Of a stretch of 64,000 nucleotides of DNA, positions 24,551 to 32,545 are shown piece by piece. Source of the stretch: Streptomyces sp. CB02009. Lineage in GTDB: Bacteria > Actinomycetota > Actinomycetes > Streptomycetales > Streptomycetaceae. The notes under the pieces were generated by a model that had not been told where the DNA came from, did not search any database, and was given only the letters and a program-made list of their open reading frames with translations. Each line of letters starts with the position of its first letter. Position 1 is the stretch's first letter. The position numbers and the translations under genes were made by a program. The stretch lies in NCBI RefSeq assembly GCF_001905825.1, contig NZ_LIVV01000001.1, forward strand, positions 1,041,582-1,105,581, read 5' to 3'.

Positions 24551-24700
24551 CCGAGCAGTAGTTACTTGTTAGATAGCGGCCGTCACTCTGCCACGGCTCA
24601 TCCCTCTCGTTGCCTCCCCAATGAGGCTTTCTTGTAAGCCAGTTCTGCAGCATCGTTGACACGGCCTCGTCATTGCTACTTAACATGAATGCATAGCAGA
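24551..24700. other. Low-GC island upstream of the GH13 gene
   Basis: By hand count about 78 of these 150 bases are G or C (52 percent), against roughly 70 percent around it. It contains a consensus-like promoter (24656-24686), a small hairpin (GGCTT-N6-AAGCC, 24625-24640) and TGCTA/TAGCA arms near 24674-24698. No coding pattern or transposon end is recognised. It is probably the regulatory region of the sugar operon. Confidence 0.5.
24656..24686 (+). promoter_or_regulatory. Sigma-70-like promoter for the sugar operon
   Basis: A perfect -35 TTGACA (24656-24661) is followed at 19 bases by TAACAT (24681-24686). Transcription would begin near 24693, upstream of the GH13 start. A -35 this close to consensus is unusual in this DNA. 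Confidence 0.5.
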
Positions 24701-24749
24701 GGCCCCCCACCGGGTGCTCCCGCCTTCACTGCAGACAGGTCGACGCGAG

Positions 24750-26423
24750 ATGCTCAGCACGCTTGCGGCCCATGCCGGCCGCTCTCCCCGCGCCCACGCC
24801 ACCGCCCCCTGGTGGCGGGACGCGGTGATCTACCAGGTCTACGTCCGCAGCTTCCTCGACAGCACCGGGGACGGCGTCGGAGACCTGGCCGGCGTCCGCG
24901 CCGGCCTTCCCTACCTGAGGAAGCTCGGCGTCGACGGCATATGGCTGAGCCCGTTCTACCCCTCTCCGCAGCACGACCACGGCTACGACGTCGCGGACTA
25001 CCAGGACGTCGACCCCGTGTACGGCGACCTCGCCGAGTTCGAACGCCTGGTGGCCCAGGCCCATCGCCTCGGCCTCAAGCTGCTGATCGACATCGTTCCC
25101 AACCACTGCTCGGCCGAGCACCGGTGGTTCCGCGAGGCCCTGGCCTCAGGACCCGGGAGCCGCGCCCGGTCACGGTTCCACTTCGCACCGGGCCGCGGAC
25201 CGAACGGCGACGAGCCGCCGAACAACTGGCACGCCATGTTCGGCGGTCCCGCCTGGACCCGCGTCACGGAACCGGACGGCACTCCCGGCGAGTGGTACCT
25301 CCACCTCTTCACCCCGGAACAACCGGACCTCAACTGGCGCGACCCGCGCGTGGGCGAGCACTTCGAGCAGGTGCTGCGCTTCTGGCTGGACCGCGGCGTG
25401 GACGGCTTCCGCATCGACGTCGCCGCCGGCCTCTACAAGGACCCCGCTCTCCCCGACTCGGACGACCCGACGGCGGACGAGCGCACCCGCGACTCGGTCA
25501 ACCCCCTGGCGTGGAACCAGCCCGAGGTCCACGACGTGTGGCGCCGCTGGCGCGCCGTGTGCGAGGAGTACACCGCGCGCGACGGCATCGAGCGCCTGCT
25601 CGTGGGCGAGGTGTCGGTGCCGACCGCACGTGAACACGCCCTGTACGTACGGCCGGACGAGCTGCACCAGGCGTTCTTCTTCGACCTGCTCAGCGCTCCC
25701 TGGGACGCCGCCGCCTTCCGCGCCGTCATCGACGAGGCCCTCCGCGACATCGCCGGCACGGGCTCGACGGTCACCTGGGTCCTCAACAACCACGACCAGG
25801 TCCGCACCGTCACCCGGTACGCGGGCGGCCCCGGCGCCGAACACGTCGGCGCCGCACGGGCCCGCGCCGCGGCGCTCCTCATGCTCGCGCTCCCGGGCGC
25901 CGCCTACGTCTACCAGGGTGAGGAACTCGGACTGCCCGAGGTGCTCGACCTGCCGGACGACGTGCTGACCGACCCCATCTTCCGCCGTACGGGAAGCCGC
26001 GCCAGGATCCGGGACGGCTGCCGCGTCCCGCTTCCCTGGTCGGGCCAGGCGTCCCCCTTCGGCTTCAGCGACGGCGCGGCCGGGGTGCGCACCTGGCTGC
26101 CGCAGCCGGAGTGGTTCGCCGAGTACGCCACCGACCGCGCCCTCGCCGACACCCGGTCGTTCTGGCACCTCTACCGCGAAGGGCTCCAACTGCGGCGAGT
26201 GCTGCCCCAGTTGGGCGAGGGGCCGCTGCGCTGGCTGGAGGCGCCGCCCCAGGTCCTCGCGATGGTTCGTGGCGACGGACTGGTCTGTGCCGTGAACTTC
26301 GGCACCGAGACGGTCCCCGCCCCGGTGCCCGGTGCGCCGCTGCTCGCCAGCGGACCCTGCCCGGCCGGTGAACTCCCCGGGGCGACGGCCGCCTGGTGGT
26401 CCACCGACACCCCCGACTCCTGA
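24750..26423 (+). CDS. GH13 alpha-glucosidase-type glycoside hydrolase
   Basis: A 557-residue cytoplasmic enzyme with the alpha-amylase-family barrel: WWRDAVIYQVYVRSFLDS at the start, YDVADYQDVDP, LLIDIVPNHCSAEH (conserved region I), GFRIDVA with nucleophile Asp223, LVGEVSV with acid/base Glu287, and NNHDQVR with Asp349. The sequence type fits alpha-glucosidase or oligo-1,6-glucosidase, splitting imported malto- or isomalto-oligosaccharides. No signal peptide. The start is uncertain: ATG 24750 has a weak site, and an in-frame GTG at 24714 is possible. It lies upstream of a binding protein and two permeases that probably deliver its substrate. Confidence 0.9.
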   Translation: MLSTLAAHAGRSPRAHATAPWWRDAVIYQVYVRSFLDSTGDGVGDLAGVRAGLPYLRKLGVDGIWLSPFYPSPQHDHGYDVADYQDVDPVYGDLAEFERLVAQAHRLGLKLLIDIVPNHCSAEHRWFREALASGPGSRARSRFHFAPGRGPNGDEPPNNWHAMFGGPAWTRVTEPDGTPGEWYLHLFTPEQPDLNWRDPRVGEHFEQVLRFWLDRGVDGFRIDVAAGLYKDPALPDSDDPTADERTRDSVNPLAWNQPEVHDVWRRWRAVCEEYTARDGIERLLVGEVSVPTAREHALYVRPDELHQAFFFDLLSAPWDAAAFRAVIDEALRDIAGTGSTVTWVLNNHDQVRTVTRYAGGPGAEHVGAARARAAALLMLALPGAAYVYQGEELGLPEVLDLPDDVLTDPIFRRTGSRARIRDGCRVPLPWSGQASPFGFSDGAAGVRTWLPQPEWFAEYATDRALADTRSFWHLYREGLQLRRVLPQLGEGPLRWLEAPPQVLAMVRGDGLVCAVNFGTETVPAPVPGAPLLASGPCPAGELPGATAAWWSTDTPDS

Positions 26424-26475
26424 CACCCCCGACTCCCGAACACCTCCGACTCCCTACACCCCTGACTCCCGACCC
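26407..26475. repeat. Tandem repeat, about 16-bp unit
   Basis: Four to five copies of ACACCCCCGACTCCC with small changes span the end of the GH13 gene and the gap before the next gene. The last residues of the GH13 protein (DTPDS) come from the first copy. It probably arose by slippage. Confidence 0.75.
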
Positions 26476-26530
26476 GCGCCACTCCGCACCGCACCGCCCC
26501 GTCCCGCTCCCGAAGGAAGGATGGACCGTC

Positions 26531-27862
26531 ATGAGACGATCCGCCGCGACAACCGTCCGTACCGCCGGCAGTGTCTCCGTCGTGCTGGCCCTGGCGCTCA
26601 CCGTCACCGCCTGCGGCGGAGACGCCGAACCCGCCGCCGACGGCGAACTCAGCGGAAAGACCGTCACCGTCGCCGGTGTCTGGACCGGCAGCGAGCAGAA
26701 GAACTTCAAGAAGGTGCTCGACGCCTTCAGCGAGAAGACCGGCGCCAAGACCGTGTTCGTGCCCTCCGGCGACAACGTCTCCACCTTCGTCGGCAGCAAG
26801 ATCGAGGGCGGCAACGCCCCCGACGTGGTGCTCGTCCCGCAGGTCGGCGTGCTCCAGCAGTTCGCCAAGGCGGGCTGGCTCCGGCCGCTGTCCGAGAAGA
26901 CCGCGGGGACCGCCACCGCGGGCCTGGCGCCCGTCTGGAAGAACTACGGAACGGTCGACGGGAAGTACTACGGCCTCTACTTCAAGGCCGCCCACAAATC
27001 CACCATCTGGTACGCCCCCGAGGCGCTGTCCCAGGCCGGGGTGAACGAGCCCAAGAGCTGGGACGAGCTCCTGACGGCGGGACGGACGCTCGCCGACTCC
27101 GGGCGGCCCGCCTTCGCGGTCGCCGGTGAGGACGGCTGGACGCTGACCGACTGGTTCGAGAACGTCTACCTCTCCCAGGCCGGACCGGAGAAGTACGACC
27201 AGCTCGCCCAGCACAAGATCAAGTGGACGGACGAGAGCGTCGTCACGGCCCTGTCGACGCTCGCCGTGGTCTTCAAGGACAAGCAACTCGTGGCCGGCGG
27301 AGCCCAGGGGGCCCTGCAGACCGACTTCCCCGGCTCCGTCGAGAAGGTCTTCGGGCCGGAGCCCGAGGCCGGCATGGTCTACGAGGGCGACTTCGTCGGC
27401 GGTGTCGCCAAGGACGAGTTCGGCAAGAAGCCCGGCGAGGACGCCAAGTTCTTCCCGTTCCCCGCGGTCGGCGCGGGCGCCCCGCCCGTGGTCAGCGGCG
27501 GGGACGCCGCGGTGGTCCTCAAGGACGCCAAGAACGCCGAGGCCGGTATGAAGCTCGTCGAGTTCCTCGCCACACCGGAGGCGGCCGAGGTCTGGGCCGG
27601 GGCCGGCGGCTTCCTCTCCCCGAACAAGAACGTCAAGCCCGAGGCCTACGGCGACGCCACCACACGCGCCACGGCCGCGTCCCTCGTCGCCGCCGGAGAC
27701 TCGGTCCGCTTCGACATGTCCGACCAGGCCCCCGCGGCCTTCGGCGGCACCAAGGGCGCCGGCGAGTGGAAGATCCTCCAGGACTTCCTGCGCGACCCCT
27801 CGAATCCGAAGGGGACCGCGGCGGCTCTGGAGGCCGCGGCGGCCAAGGCGTACGGGAACTGA
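26531..27862 (+). CDS. Sugar ABC transporter substrate-binding lipoprotein
   Basis: A 443-residue family 1 solute-binding protein. The signal peptide ends in lipobox LTVTAC, so the mature protein should be anchored by a lipid on Cys28. Typical features follow: TVAGVWTGSEQKNFKKVLDA, NAPDVVLVPQVGVLQQFAK, YYGLYFKAAHKSTIWYAPE and a C-terminal WKILQDFLRDPSNPKGTAAAL. It captures a sugar or oligosaccharide outside the cell for the two permeases just downstream. ATG has GGAAGG ten bases upstream. It is the second binding protein at this locus. No ATPase gene is present; streptomycetes often use a shared one (MsiK). Confidence 0.93.
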   Translation: MRRSAATTVRTAGSVSVVLALALTVTACGGDAEPAADGELSGKTVTVAGVWTGSEQKNFKKVLDAFSEKTGAKTVFVPSGDNVSTFVGSKIEGGNAPDVVLVPQVGVLQQFAKAGWLRPLSEKTAGTATAGLAPVWKNYGTVDGKYYGLYFKAAHKSTIWYAPEALSQAGVNEPKSWDELLTAGRTLADSGRPAFAVAGEDGWTLTDWFENVYLSQAGPEKYDQLAQHKIKWTDESVVTALSTLAVVFKDKQLVAGGAQGALQTDFPGSVEKVFGPEPEAGMVYEGDFVGGVAKDEFGKKPGEDAKFFPFPAVGAGAPPVVSGGDAAVVLKDAKNAEAGMKLVEFLATPEAAEVWAGAGGFLSPNKNVKPEAYGDATTRATAASLVAAGDSVRFDMSDQAPAAFGGTKGAGEWKILQDFLRDPSNPKGTAAALEAAAAKAYGN

Positions 27863-27874
27863 GGCCGCCGGGTC

Positions 27875-29203
27875 ATGGCCGACACCCCGAAGGCACGCGC
27901 CGCGGCGAACCCGCGGCGCCGTGCCCTGCGCAGGAGGCGCCTCCTCGGCGCGCTCTTCGTCCTCCCGGCCCTGCTGCTCCTGGGAGCACTGGTCGTCTAC
28001 CCGGTCGTGTACTCCGTCGGGCGCAGTCTCTTCGACGCGAGCGGCGACCGCTTCGTGGGCGCCGGGAACTACCTGGAGATGTTCCAGGACCCGGCGACGC
28101 GGAAGGCCCTCCGCAACAGTGTGATCTGGGTGGTCGTCGCACCCGTGCTCCTCACCGGGCTCGGACTCGTCCTCGCCGTCCTCACCGAGAAGGTGCGGTG
28201 GGCCACCGCGTTCAAGCTCGTCCTGTTCCTCCCCATGGCCGTGTCCTTCCTCGCCGCGGGCATCATCTTCCGCCTCGCCTACGACCAGAACCCCGACCGG
28301 GGCGTGCTCAACGCGGCGGTCGTCGGCGTCCACGACGCGTTCGTCGAACCGTCCCCGTACCCGACGGCACGGGCTCGTGAGGGCAAGGGCCTCGACGGCA
28401 GCCCGGGCGAGGGCTACACGACCGCCGAGGTCCGTCCCGGAGGAGGCGTCGCCCTGCCCTTCGTCGGCGTCGCCCCCCAGGCCGTGCCACCGCGGGCGGC
28501 ACCCGCGCGGACGCCGGAGCCGGCGGCGGGAAGCCTGGCGGGAGCCGTCTACCTGGACTTCACCCCCGGAACGGGCGGCCGGCAGGGCCAGATCGACGCC
28601 AAGGAGAAGGGCCTTCCCGGCGTGACGGTCGAGGTGCTGCGCGGAGGCACGGTCGTCGGATCCACGGAGACCGGTGACGACGGCTCGTTCCGCTTCGCCG
28701 ACCTCGGCGACGAGGCCTACACGCTGCGGATCCCCGCTTCCAACTTCGCCGCCGGCTACACCGGCGTCGACTGGCTCGGACCCGGCCTGGTCACCGCGGC
28801 CATCATCGGCGCGTACCTGTGGGTCTGGACCGGATTCTCGATGGTCCTGATCGGCGCGGGACTCGCGGCCATCCCGCGCGACGCCCTGGAGGCGGCCCGC
28901 GTGGACGGAGCGACCGAGGGCCAGATCTTCCGCAGGATCACCGTTCCGCTGCTCGCCCCCGTACTCACCGTCGTCTTCGTGACGCTCGTCATCAACGTCA
29001 TGAAGGTGTTCGACCTCGTCTACATCATCGCTCCGGGACCCGTACAGGAGGACGCCAACGTCCTGGCCACCCGCATGTGGCTGGTCTCCTTCGGCGGCGG
29101 CAACGACCAGGGCCTCGGCAGCGCGCTCAGCGTGCTGCTCCTCGCCCTCGTCGTACCGGCGATGATCTTCAACATCCGGCGCTTCCGGAAGGGCGGATCA
29201 TGA
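27875..29203 (+). CDS. Sugar ABC permease with an inserted extracellular domain
   Basis: A 442-residue MalF-type permease. The usual membrane helices are present, with the cytoplasmic EAA loop EAARVDGATEGQIFRRITVP near residues 330-350. Between the third and fourth helices, about residues 155-297 form an insert absent from ordinary permeases. It starts with a Pro-rich stretch and then a beta-sandwich-like unit (LAGAVYLDFTPG, GLPGVTVEVLRGG, TGDDGSFRFADLGDEAYTL) like the SdrD-B or carboxypeptidase-regulatory fold. The insert should face outside, where it might dock the binding protein. It lies 12 bases after the binding protein and overlaps the next gene by four bases. Confidence 0.92.
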   Translation: MADTPKARAAANPRRRALRRRRLLGALFVLPALLLLGALVVYPVVYSVGRSLFDASGDRFVGAGNYLEMFQDPATRKALRNSVIWVVVAPVLLTGLGLVLAVLTEKVRWATAFKLVLFLPMAVSFLAAGIIFRLAYDQNPDRGVLNAAVVGVHDAFVEPSPYPTARAREGKGLDGSPGEGYTTAEVRPGGGVALPFVGVAPQAVPPRAAPARTPEPAAGSLAGAVYLDFTPGTGGRQGQIDAKEKGLPGVTVEVLRGGTVVGSTETGDDGSFRFADLGDEAYTLRIPASNFAAGYTGVDWLGPGLVTAAIIGAYLWVWTGFSMVLIGAGLAAIPRDALEAARVDGATEGQIFRRITVPLLAPVLTVVFVTLVINVMKVFDLVYIIAPGPVQEDANVLATRMWLVSFGGGNDQGLGSALSVLLLALVVPAMIFNIRRFRKGGS

Positions 29204-30066
29204 GCGGCCACACCGGAACGAGCAGTCGGACCGGGCCGACCCGATGGCTGGGCAGCACCGTGGCCCAGGCGTTCCTGGTCCTCGTCGCCCTGGTCTGGAT
29301 CACCCCGCTCGCGGGGCTCTTCCTCTCCTCGCTGCGTTCGGAGCAGGACAACGCCTCGGACGGCTGGTGGACGTCGCTCGTCGACCCCGCCCAGCTCTCG
29401 GTCGACAACTACCGCGCCCTCTTCGAGGACTCCGGTCTCGTCTCGGCCTTCTGGAACACGGTCCTGATCTCGGTCCCGACGACGGTGCTCGTCGTCGGCA
29501 TCGCGGCCCTCGCGGGCTACGCCTTCGCCTGGCTGAGCTTCCCGGGCCGGGACGCGGTGTTCCTCGTGGTCGTCGGCCTGCTCGTGGTGCCGGTCCAGAT
29601 CGGCCTGCTGCCGGTGGCCAAACTCTTCGGCGCGGTCGGCCTCTTCGGCACGGTCGCCGGAGTGATCCTCTTCCACGTGGCGTACGGTCTCCCGTTCGCC
29701 GTCTTCCTGCTGCGGAACTACTTCGCGGAGATCCCGAAGGAGATGCTGGAGGCGGCACGCCTGGACGGCGGCAGCGAGTGGCGGATCTTCCTGCGGCTGG
29801 TCCTGCCGCTCGGCCGGCCCGCCGTCGCCAGCCTGGCGATCTTCCAATTCCTCTGGGTGTGGAACGACATGCTCGTGGCTCTGCTCTTCGCCGACAGCGA
29901 GTCGCAGCCGCTGACCGTGGCGCTCCAGTCCCAGATGAGGCAGTTCGGCAGCAACATCGGCGTCCTGGCGCCGGGTGCCTTCCTGTCGCTCGTCGTCCCG
30001 CTGGTCGTGTTCTTCGCCTTCCAGAAGCACTTCGTCCAGGGCGTGATGGCCGGCTCGGTGAAGTAG
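29200..30066 (+). CDS. Carbohydrate ABC transporter permease (MalG type)
   Basis: A 288-residue integral membrane protein with six helices and the EAA loop EAARLDGGSEWRIFLRLVLP near residues 180-200. It forms the translocation pore with the preceding permease. The start overlaps the previous stop (ATGA), indicating coupled translation. The ending FQKHFVQGVMAGSVK is typical of the family. It is the last gene of the sugar operon, before a hairpin. Confidence 0.95.
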   Translation: MSGHTGTSSRTGPTRWLGSTVAQAFLVLVALVWITPLAGLFLSSLRSEQDNASDGWWTSLVDPAQLSVDNYRALFEDSGLVSAFWNTVLISVPTTVLVVGIAALAGYAFAWLSFPGRDAVFLVVVGLLVVPVQIGLLPVAKLFGAVGLFGTVAGVILFHVAYGLPFAVFLLRNYFAEIPKEMLEAARLDGGSEWRIFLRLVLPLGRPAVASLAIFQFLWVWNDMLVALLFADSESQPLTVALQSQMRQFGSNIGVLAPGAFLSLVVPLVVFFAFQKHFVQGVMAGSVK

Positions 30067-30080
30067 CGAGGACGAGGCCT

Positions 30081-30117
30081 CGGCCCGGGCGGTGGGGGAG
30101 TCCCGCTGCCCGGGCCG
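30081..30117 (+). terminator. Hairpin after the sugar operon
   Basis: CGGCCCGGGC (30081-30090) pairs with GCCCGGGCCG (30108-30117) around a 17-base loop, starting 15 bases after the permease stop. Confidence 0.55.
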
Positions 30118-30219
30118 GGCAGCGGCGTGCCGGTCGGCACCTGGTCGCCGGGCTCCCGCCGACGTGAACACTGGGGGTCAAGGACCCATCTGAGCACGGT
30201 AGTTGCTGGAGTGCCGCGA

Positions 30220-30225
30220 TAGGTT
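30220..30225 (+). promoter_or_regulatory. -10 element of a leaderless transcript (TAGGTT)
   Basis: TAGGTT is followed by exactly 6 bases and the GTG at 30232. No Shine-Dalgarno site precedes the GTG. Confidence 0.5.
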
Positions 30226-30231
30226 GACGGG

Positions 30232-31014
30232 GTGACCGACATCGAATCGCGCATCGACACCTCCCGGCCCCACACGGCCCGGATCTGGAACTACTGGACC
30301 GGCGGCAAGGACAACTACCCCGTCGACCGGGAGGCCGGCGACCGGATCCGGAAGCTGCACCCCGGGATCGGTGCGTACGCGAAGGCGGACCGGCTGTTCC
30401 TGGGGCGGGCGGTCCGGCACCTGGCCGAGCACGAGGGCATCCGGCAGTTCCTGGACATCGGGACGGGGCTGCCGAGCGCCGACAACACACACGAGGTCGC
30501 CCAGAGCGTCACACCCGACGCGCGGGTCGTGTACGTCGACAACGACCCGCTCGTGCTCGCGCACGCCCGCGCTCTGCTGGTCGGGACGCCCGAGGGCCGC
30601 ACCGACTACCTGGACGCCGACCTCCGGGACGTCGACACGATCCTGACCGCCGCGGCGAAGACGCTCGACCTCGCGCAGCCGGTCGCCCTGATGCTGCTCG
30701 GGGTGGTCATCTTCGTCGAGGACGACGAGGAGTCGTACGCGATCGTCCGCAGGCTCATGGACGCGCTGGCGCCCGGCAGCCACCTCGTCCTGTCCCACAC
30801 GGTCACGCACCCCGACATGGCGGACGTCGACGCCGCGGTGGCGTTCTGGAACGAGCACGGCACGCCCCGGCTCACCCAGCGGACCCCTGCCGCCGTCGCG
30901 CGCTACTTCGACGGCCTGGAGCTCCTCGAACCCGGAGTGGTGTCCTGCTCGGCGTGGCGGCCGGAGACCGCGACTCCGGACGTCGCGATGTACGCGGGCG
31001 TCGGACGGAAGTGA
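30232..31014 (+). CDS. SAM-dependent methyltransferase (DUF574 type)
   Basis: A 260-residue enzyme of a methyltransferase family much expanded in actinobacteria. Characteristic features are ARIWNYWTGGKDNYPVDREAG at the N-terminus, the SAM-binding motif FLDIGTGLPSADNTHEVAQ, and VVYVDNDPLVLAHARALL with the acidic residue that binds the ribose. The methyl acceptor is unknown for the family. GTG start appears leaderless. It is a single gene, and its last 23 bases begin a short tandem duplication downstream. Confidence 0.92.
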   Translation: MTDIESRIDTSRPHTARIWNYWTGGKDNYPVDREAGDRIRKLHPGIGAYAKADRLFLGRAVRHLAEHEGIRQFLDIGTGLPSADNTHEVAQSVTPDARVVYVDNDPLVLAHARALLVGTPEGRTDYLDADLRDVDTILTAAAKTLDLAQPVALMLLGVVIFVEDDEESYAIVRRLMDALAPGSHLVLSHTVTHPDMADVDAAVAFWNEHGTPRLTQRTPAAVARYFDGLELLEPGVVSCSAWRPETATPDVAMYAGVGRK

Positions 31015-31062
31015 AGGGCGGGCGTCGGACGGGGATGACCGCAGGCGCCGGACGGAGGTGAA
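30994..31062. repeat. Three tandem copies of the methyltransferase gene's 3' end
   Basis: Three units of about 23 bp built on GGGCGTCGGACGG followed by A/G-rich sequence and TGA (30994-31016, 31017-31039, 31040-31062). The first unit holds the last codons and stop of the methyltransferase gene; the other two lie past the stop. Confidence 0.7.
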
Positions 31063-31094
31063 CGCGGGCGGGCGCCTGCTCGATCCCGCGACCG

Positions 31095-31760
31095 TCAGCC
31101 GGCTTCGTCTTCCGCGTGCAGCAGGGTCAGTTGGTGCTCGACGGCCGCGGTGAGCCGCTGCTCGTCGTCCGTGGCCAGGAGGTCGAGCAAGGCGCCCCGC
31201 AGCAGGGCGAGAGCGAGGGTGCGGCGGGTGGCGCCGGCTTCGCTGTCCCTCTCCGAGGGCGGTTGGACGGCTGCCAGGACGCGCAGCCAGTCGTCGACCG
31301 TCGCTCGGGCGAAACCTGCCCAGGCCCCGTCGGGCTGCACGACGGAGCGTGTGTACGCCTCGGCCCAGAGGCGCAGCAGCGGGCGGTGCTCCTTCGCGGC
31401 GAGCCAGGTCCAGAGGCGTCGGACGGCGGGGACGAGCCCCGGGGGCTGACCGGACTGATCGGGCGGACCGGGCTGACCGGAGTGACCGGGCTGACCGGAC
31501 GGATCGGATGCATCAGGCCGAACGGGTGCGCCGGCCCGGTCCAGGAGCGCCAGTTCGTCGGCACGCGCGCGCGTGAGCAGCGCGCGGAGGAGGCCGTCCT
31601 TGCTTCCGAAGAGGAAGAGCAGGACCCGTGGGCTGGAGCCGATGGCCTCGGCCAGCGGGCGCAGGGACAGGTCGGTCAGGCCGTGGGTGAGCGCGTACCG
31701 GTACGCGGCTTCCAGCAGCTCGTTCTGTCGGGCGGAGGGGTTTGGCGCTTCCTGGGGCAT
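31095..31760 (-). CDS. TetR family transcriptional regulator
   Basis: A 221-residue repressor-type protein. The N-terminal helix-turn-helix is clear (LLEAAYRYALTHGLTDLSLRPLAEAIGSSPRVLLFLFGSKD region, residues about 15-52). The ligand-binding domain is interrupted near residues 85-108 by a low-complexity Gly/Gln/Pro/Ser stretch (repeats of GQPG) encoded by short DNA repeats at 31441-31510, possibly a length-variable loop. A perfect palindrome sits at its promoter, shared with the divergent GNAT gene, so it probably represses both. The ATG appears leaderless. Confidence 0.92.
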   Translation of the reverse strand: MPQEAPNPSARQNELLEAAYRYALTHGLTDLSLRPLAEAIGSSPRVLLFLFGSKDGLLRALLTRARADELALLDRAGAPVRPDASDPSGQPGHSGQPGPPDQSGQPPGLVPAVRRLWTWLAAKEHRPLLRLWAEAYTRSVVQPDGAWAGFARATVDDWLRVLAAVQPPSERDSEAGATRRTLALALLRGALLDLLATDDEQRLTAAVEHQLTLLHAEDEAG

Positions 31761-31766
31761 GCGGTT

Positions 31767-31791
31767 AGCCTAGCTGAAACAAGTGTTTCAG
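31767..31791. promoter_or_regulatory. TetR operator and overlapping leaderless promoter
   Basis: CTGAAACA (31774-31781) and TGTTTCAG (31784-31791) form a perfect 8-bp palindrome with a 2-base centre. On the minus strand TAGGCT (31772 to 31767) ends 6 bases before the TetR ATG, so the palindrome occupies the position just upstream of its -10. A repressor bound there should block tetR and probably the divergent GNAT gene. Confidence 0.7.
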
Positions 31792-31830
31792 TGGCGCGGT
31801 GGAACGATCGCGGGGCCGGGAGAGCAGCTC

Positions 31831-32361
31831 ATGTCGCAGCAGGATCAGAAGCAGGTCGTGGTGCGCCGCGCCGACCGTCCCGGCGACCTGGGGTGGGTGA
31901 TCATGGCGCACGGGGAGTCGTACCACCGGCAGTTCGGCTGGAACACCGACTTCGAGGTGCTGGTCGCCGGGATCGTCGCCGACTACGGCGCCCGGCACGA
32001 CCCGGCCCGCGAGGCGGGCTGGATCGCCGAGGTCGACGGCCGCCGCGTGGGTTGCGTCTTCCTCGTCGCGGGGGACCGGCCGGGGGTGGCCAAGCTGCGG
32101 ATCCTGCTCGTCACCCCGGACGGCAGGGGGCTCGGCCTCGGTACGCGGCTGGTCGAGGAGTGCCTCGGCTTCGCCCGCGGGGCGGGCTACGCGCAGGTGA
32201 CGTTGTGGACCAACGACGTGCTGGGGGCGGCGCGCAGGATCTACCAGGGGTTCGGCTTCACCCTCGCCGACGAGGAGCGCCATCACAGCTACGGCCACGA
32301 TCTCGTCGGCCAGAACTGGACTCTCGACCTGCGCGCCGGCGGAGTGGACGCCGCGCACTGA
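31831..32361 (+). CDS. GNAT family N-acetyltransferase
   Basis: A 176-residue acetyltransferase. Residues about 10-170 carry the GNAT fold: VVVRRADRPGDLGWVIMAHG, then the strand WIAEVDGRRVGCVFLVAGD and the acetyl-CoA loop LRILLVTPDGRGLGLGTRLV, and the C-terminal NDVLGAARRIYQGFGFTLA. The sequence style matches MarR-associated GNAT proteins acting on small amines or antibiotics. The start is ATG 31831 after GGGAG, not the earlier frame start at 31783 that lies inside the TetR operator. It is divergent from and probably controlled by the TetR protein. Confidence 0.9.
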   Translation: MSQQDQKQVVVRRADRPGDLGWVIMAHGESYHRQFGWNTDFEVLVAGIVADYGARHDPAREAGWIAEVDGRRVGCVFLVAGDRPGVAKLRILLVTPDGRGLGLGTRLVEECLGFARGAGYAQVTLWTNDVLGAARRIYQGFGFTLADEERHHSYGHDLVGQNWTLDLRAGGVDAAH

Positions 32362-32417
32362 CCTGCGGCCCCGGGCGGCCATGGCGTACCGAGGTCGAAC
32401 TCATGGCCGCACAGGGG

Positions 32418-32446
32418 TTGTCAGTGCAATTTCACATTACTATGTT
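32418..32446 (+). promoter_or_regulatory. Collagenase promoter with embedded operator-like element
   Basis: TTGTCA (32418-32423), a 17-base spacer and TATGTT (32441-32446) form a near-consensus sigma-70 promoter about 100 bases before the collagenase start. The spacer reads GTGCAAT-TTCAC-ATTAC. Its core ATTTCACATT (32429-32438) is the exact reverse complement of AATGTGAAAT at 37036-37045, which lies in the spacer of the hydroxyproline operon promoter. A repressor bound here would exclude RNA polymerase. Confidence 0.65.
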
Positions 32447-32545
32447 ACACCGCACACGGTTCGATGAACGTCCGTCAAACACCGTGCGCACCACAACAGT
32501 TCTCGTCATCCCCAATGACGTTCCCCCACCACTCATGGAGTTCTG

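Noticed and set aside
24551..24700. Insertion sequence remnant upstream of the GH13 gene
   Set aside because: The region is A/T-rich, but there are no paired terminal repeats, target duplications or transposase-like residues. A promoter region explains it better.
31783..31830. Earlier start for the GNAT gene
   Set aside because: The upstream start lies within the TetR palindrome and has no ribosome site; ATG 31831 does.
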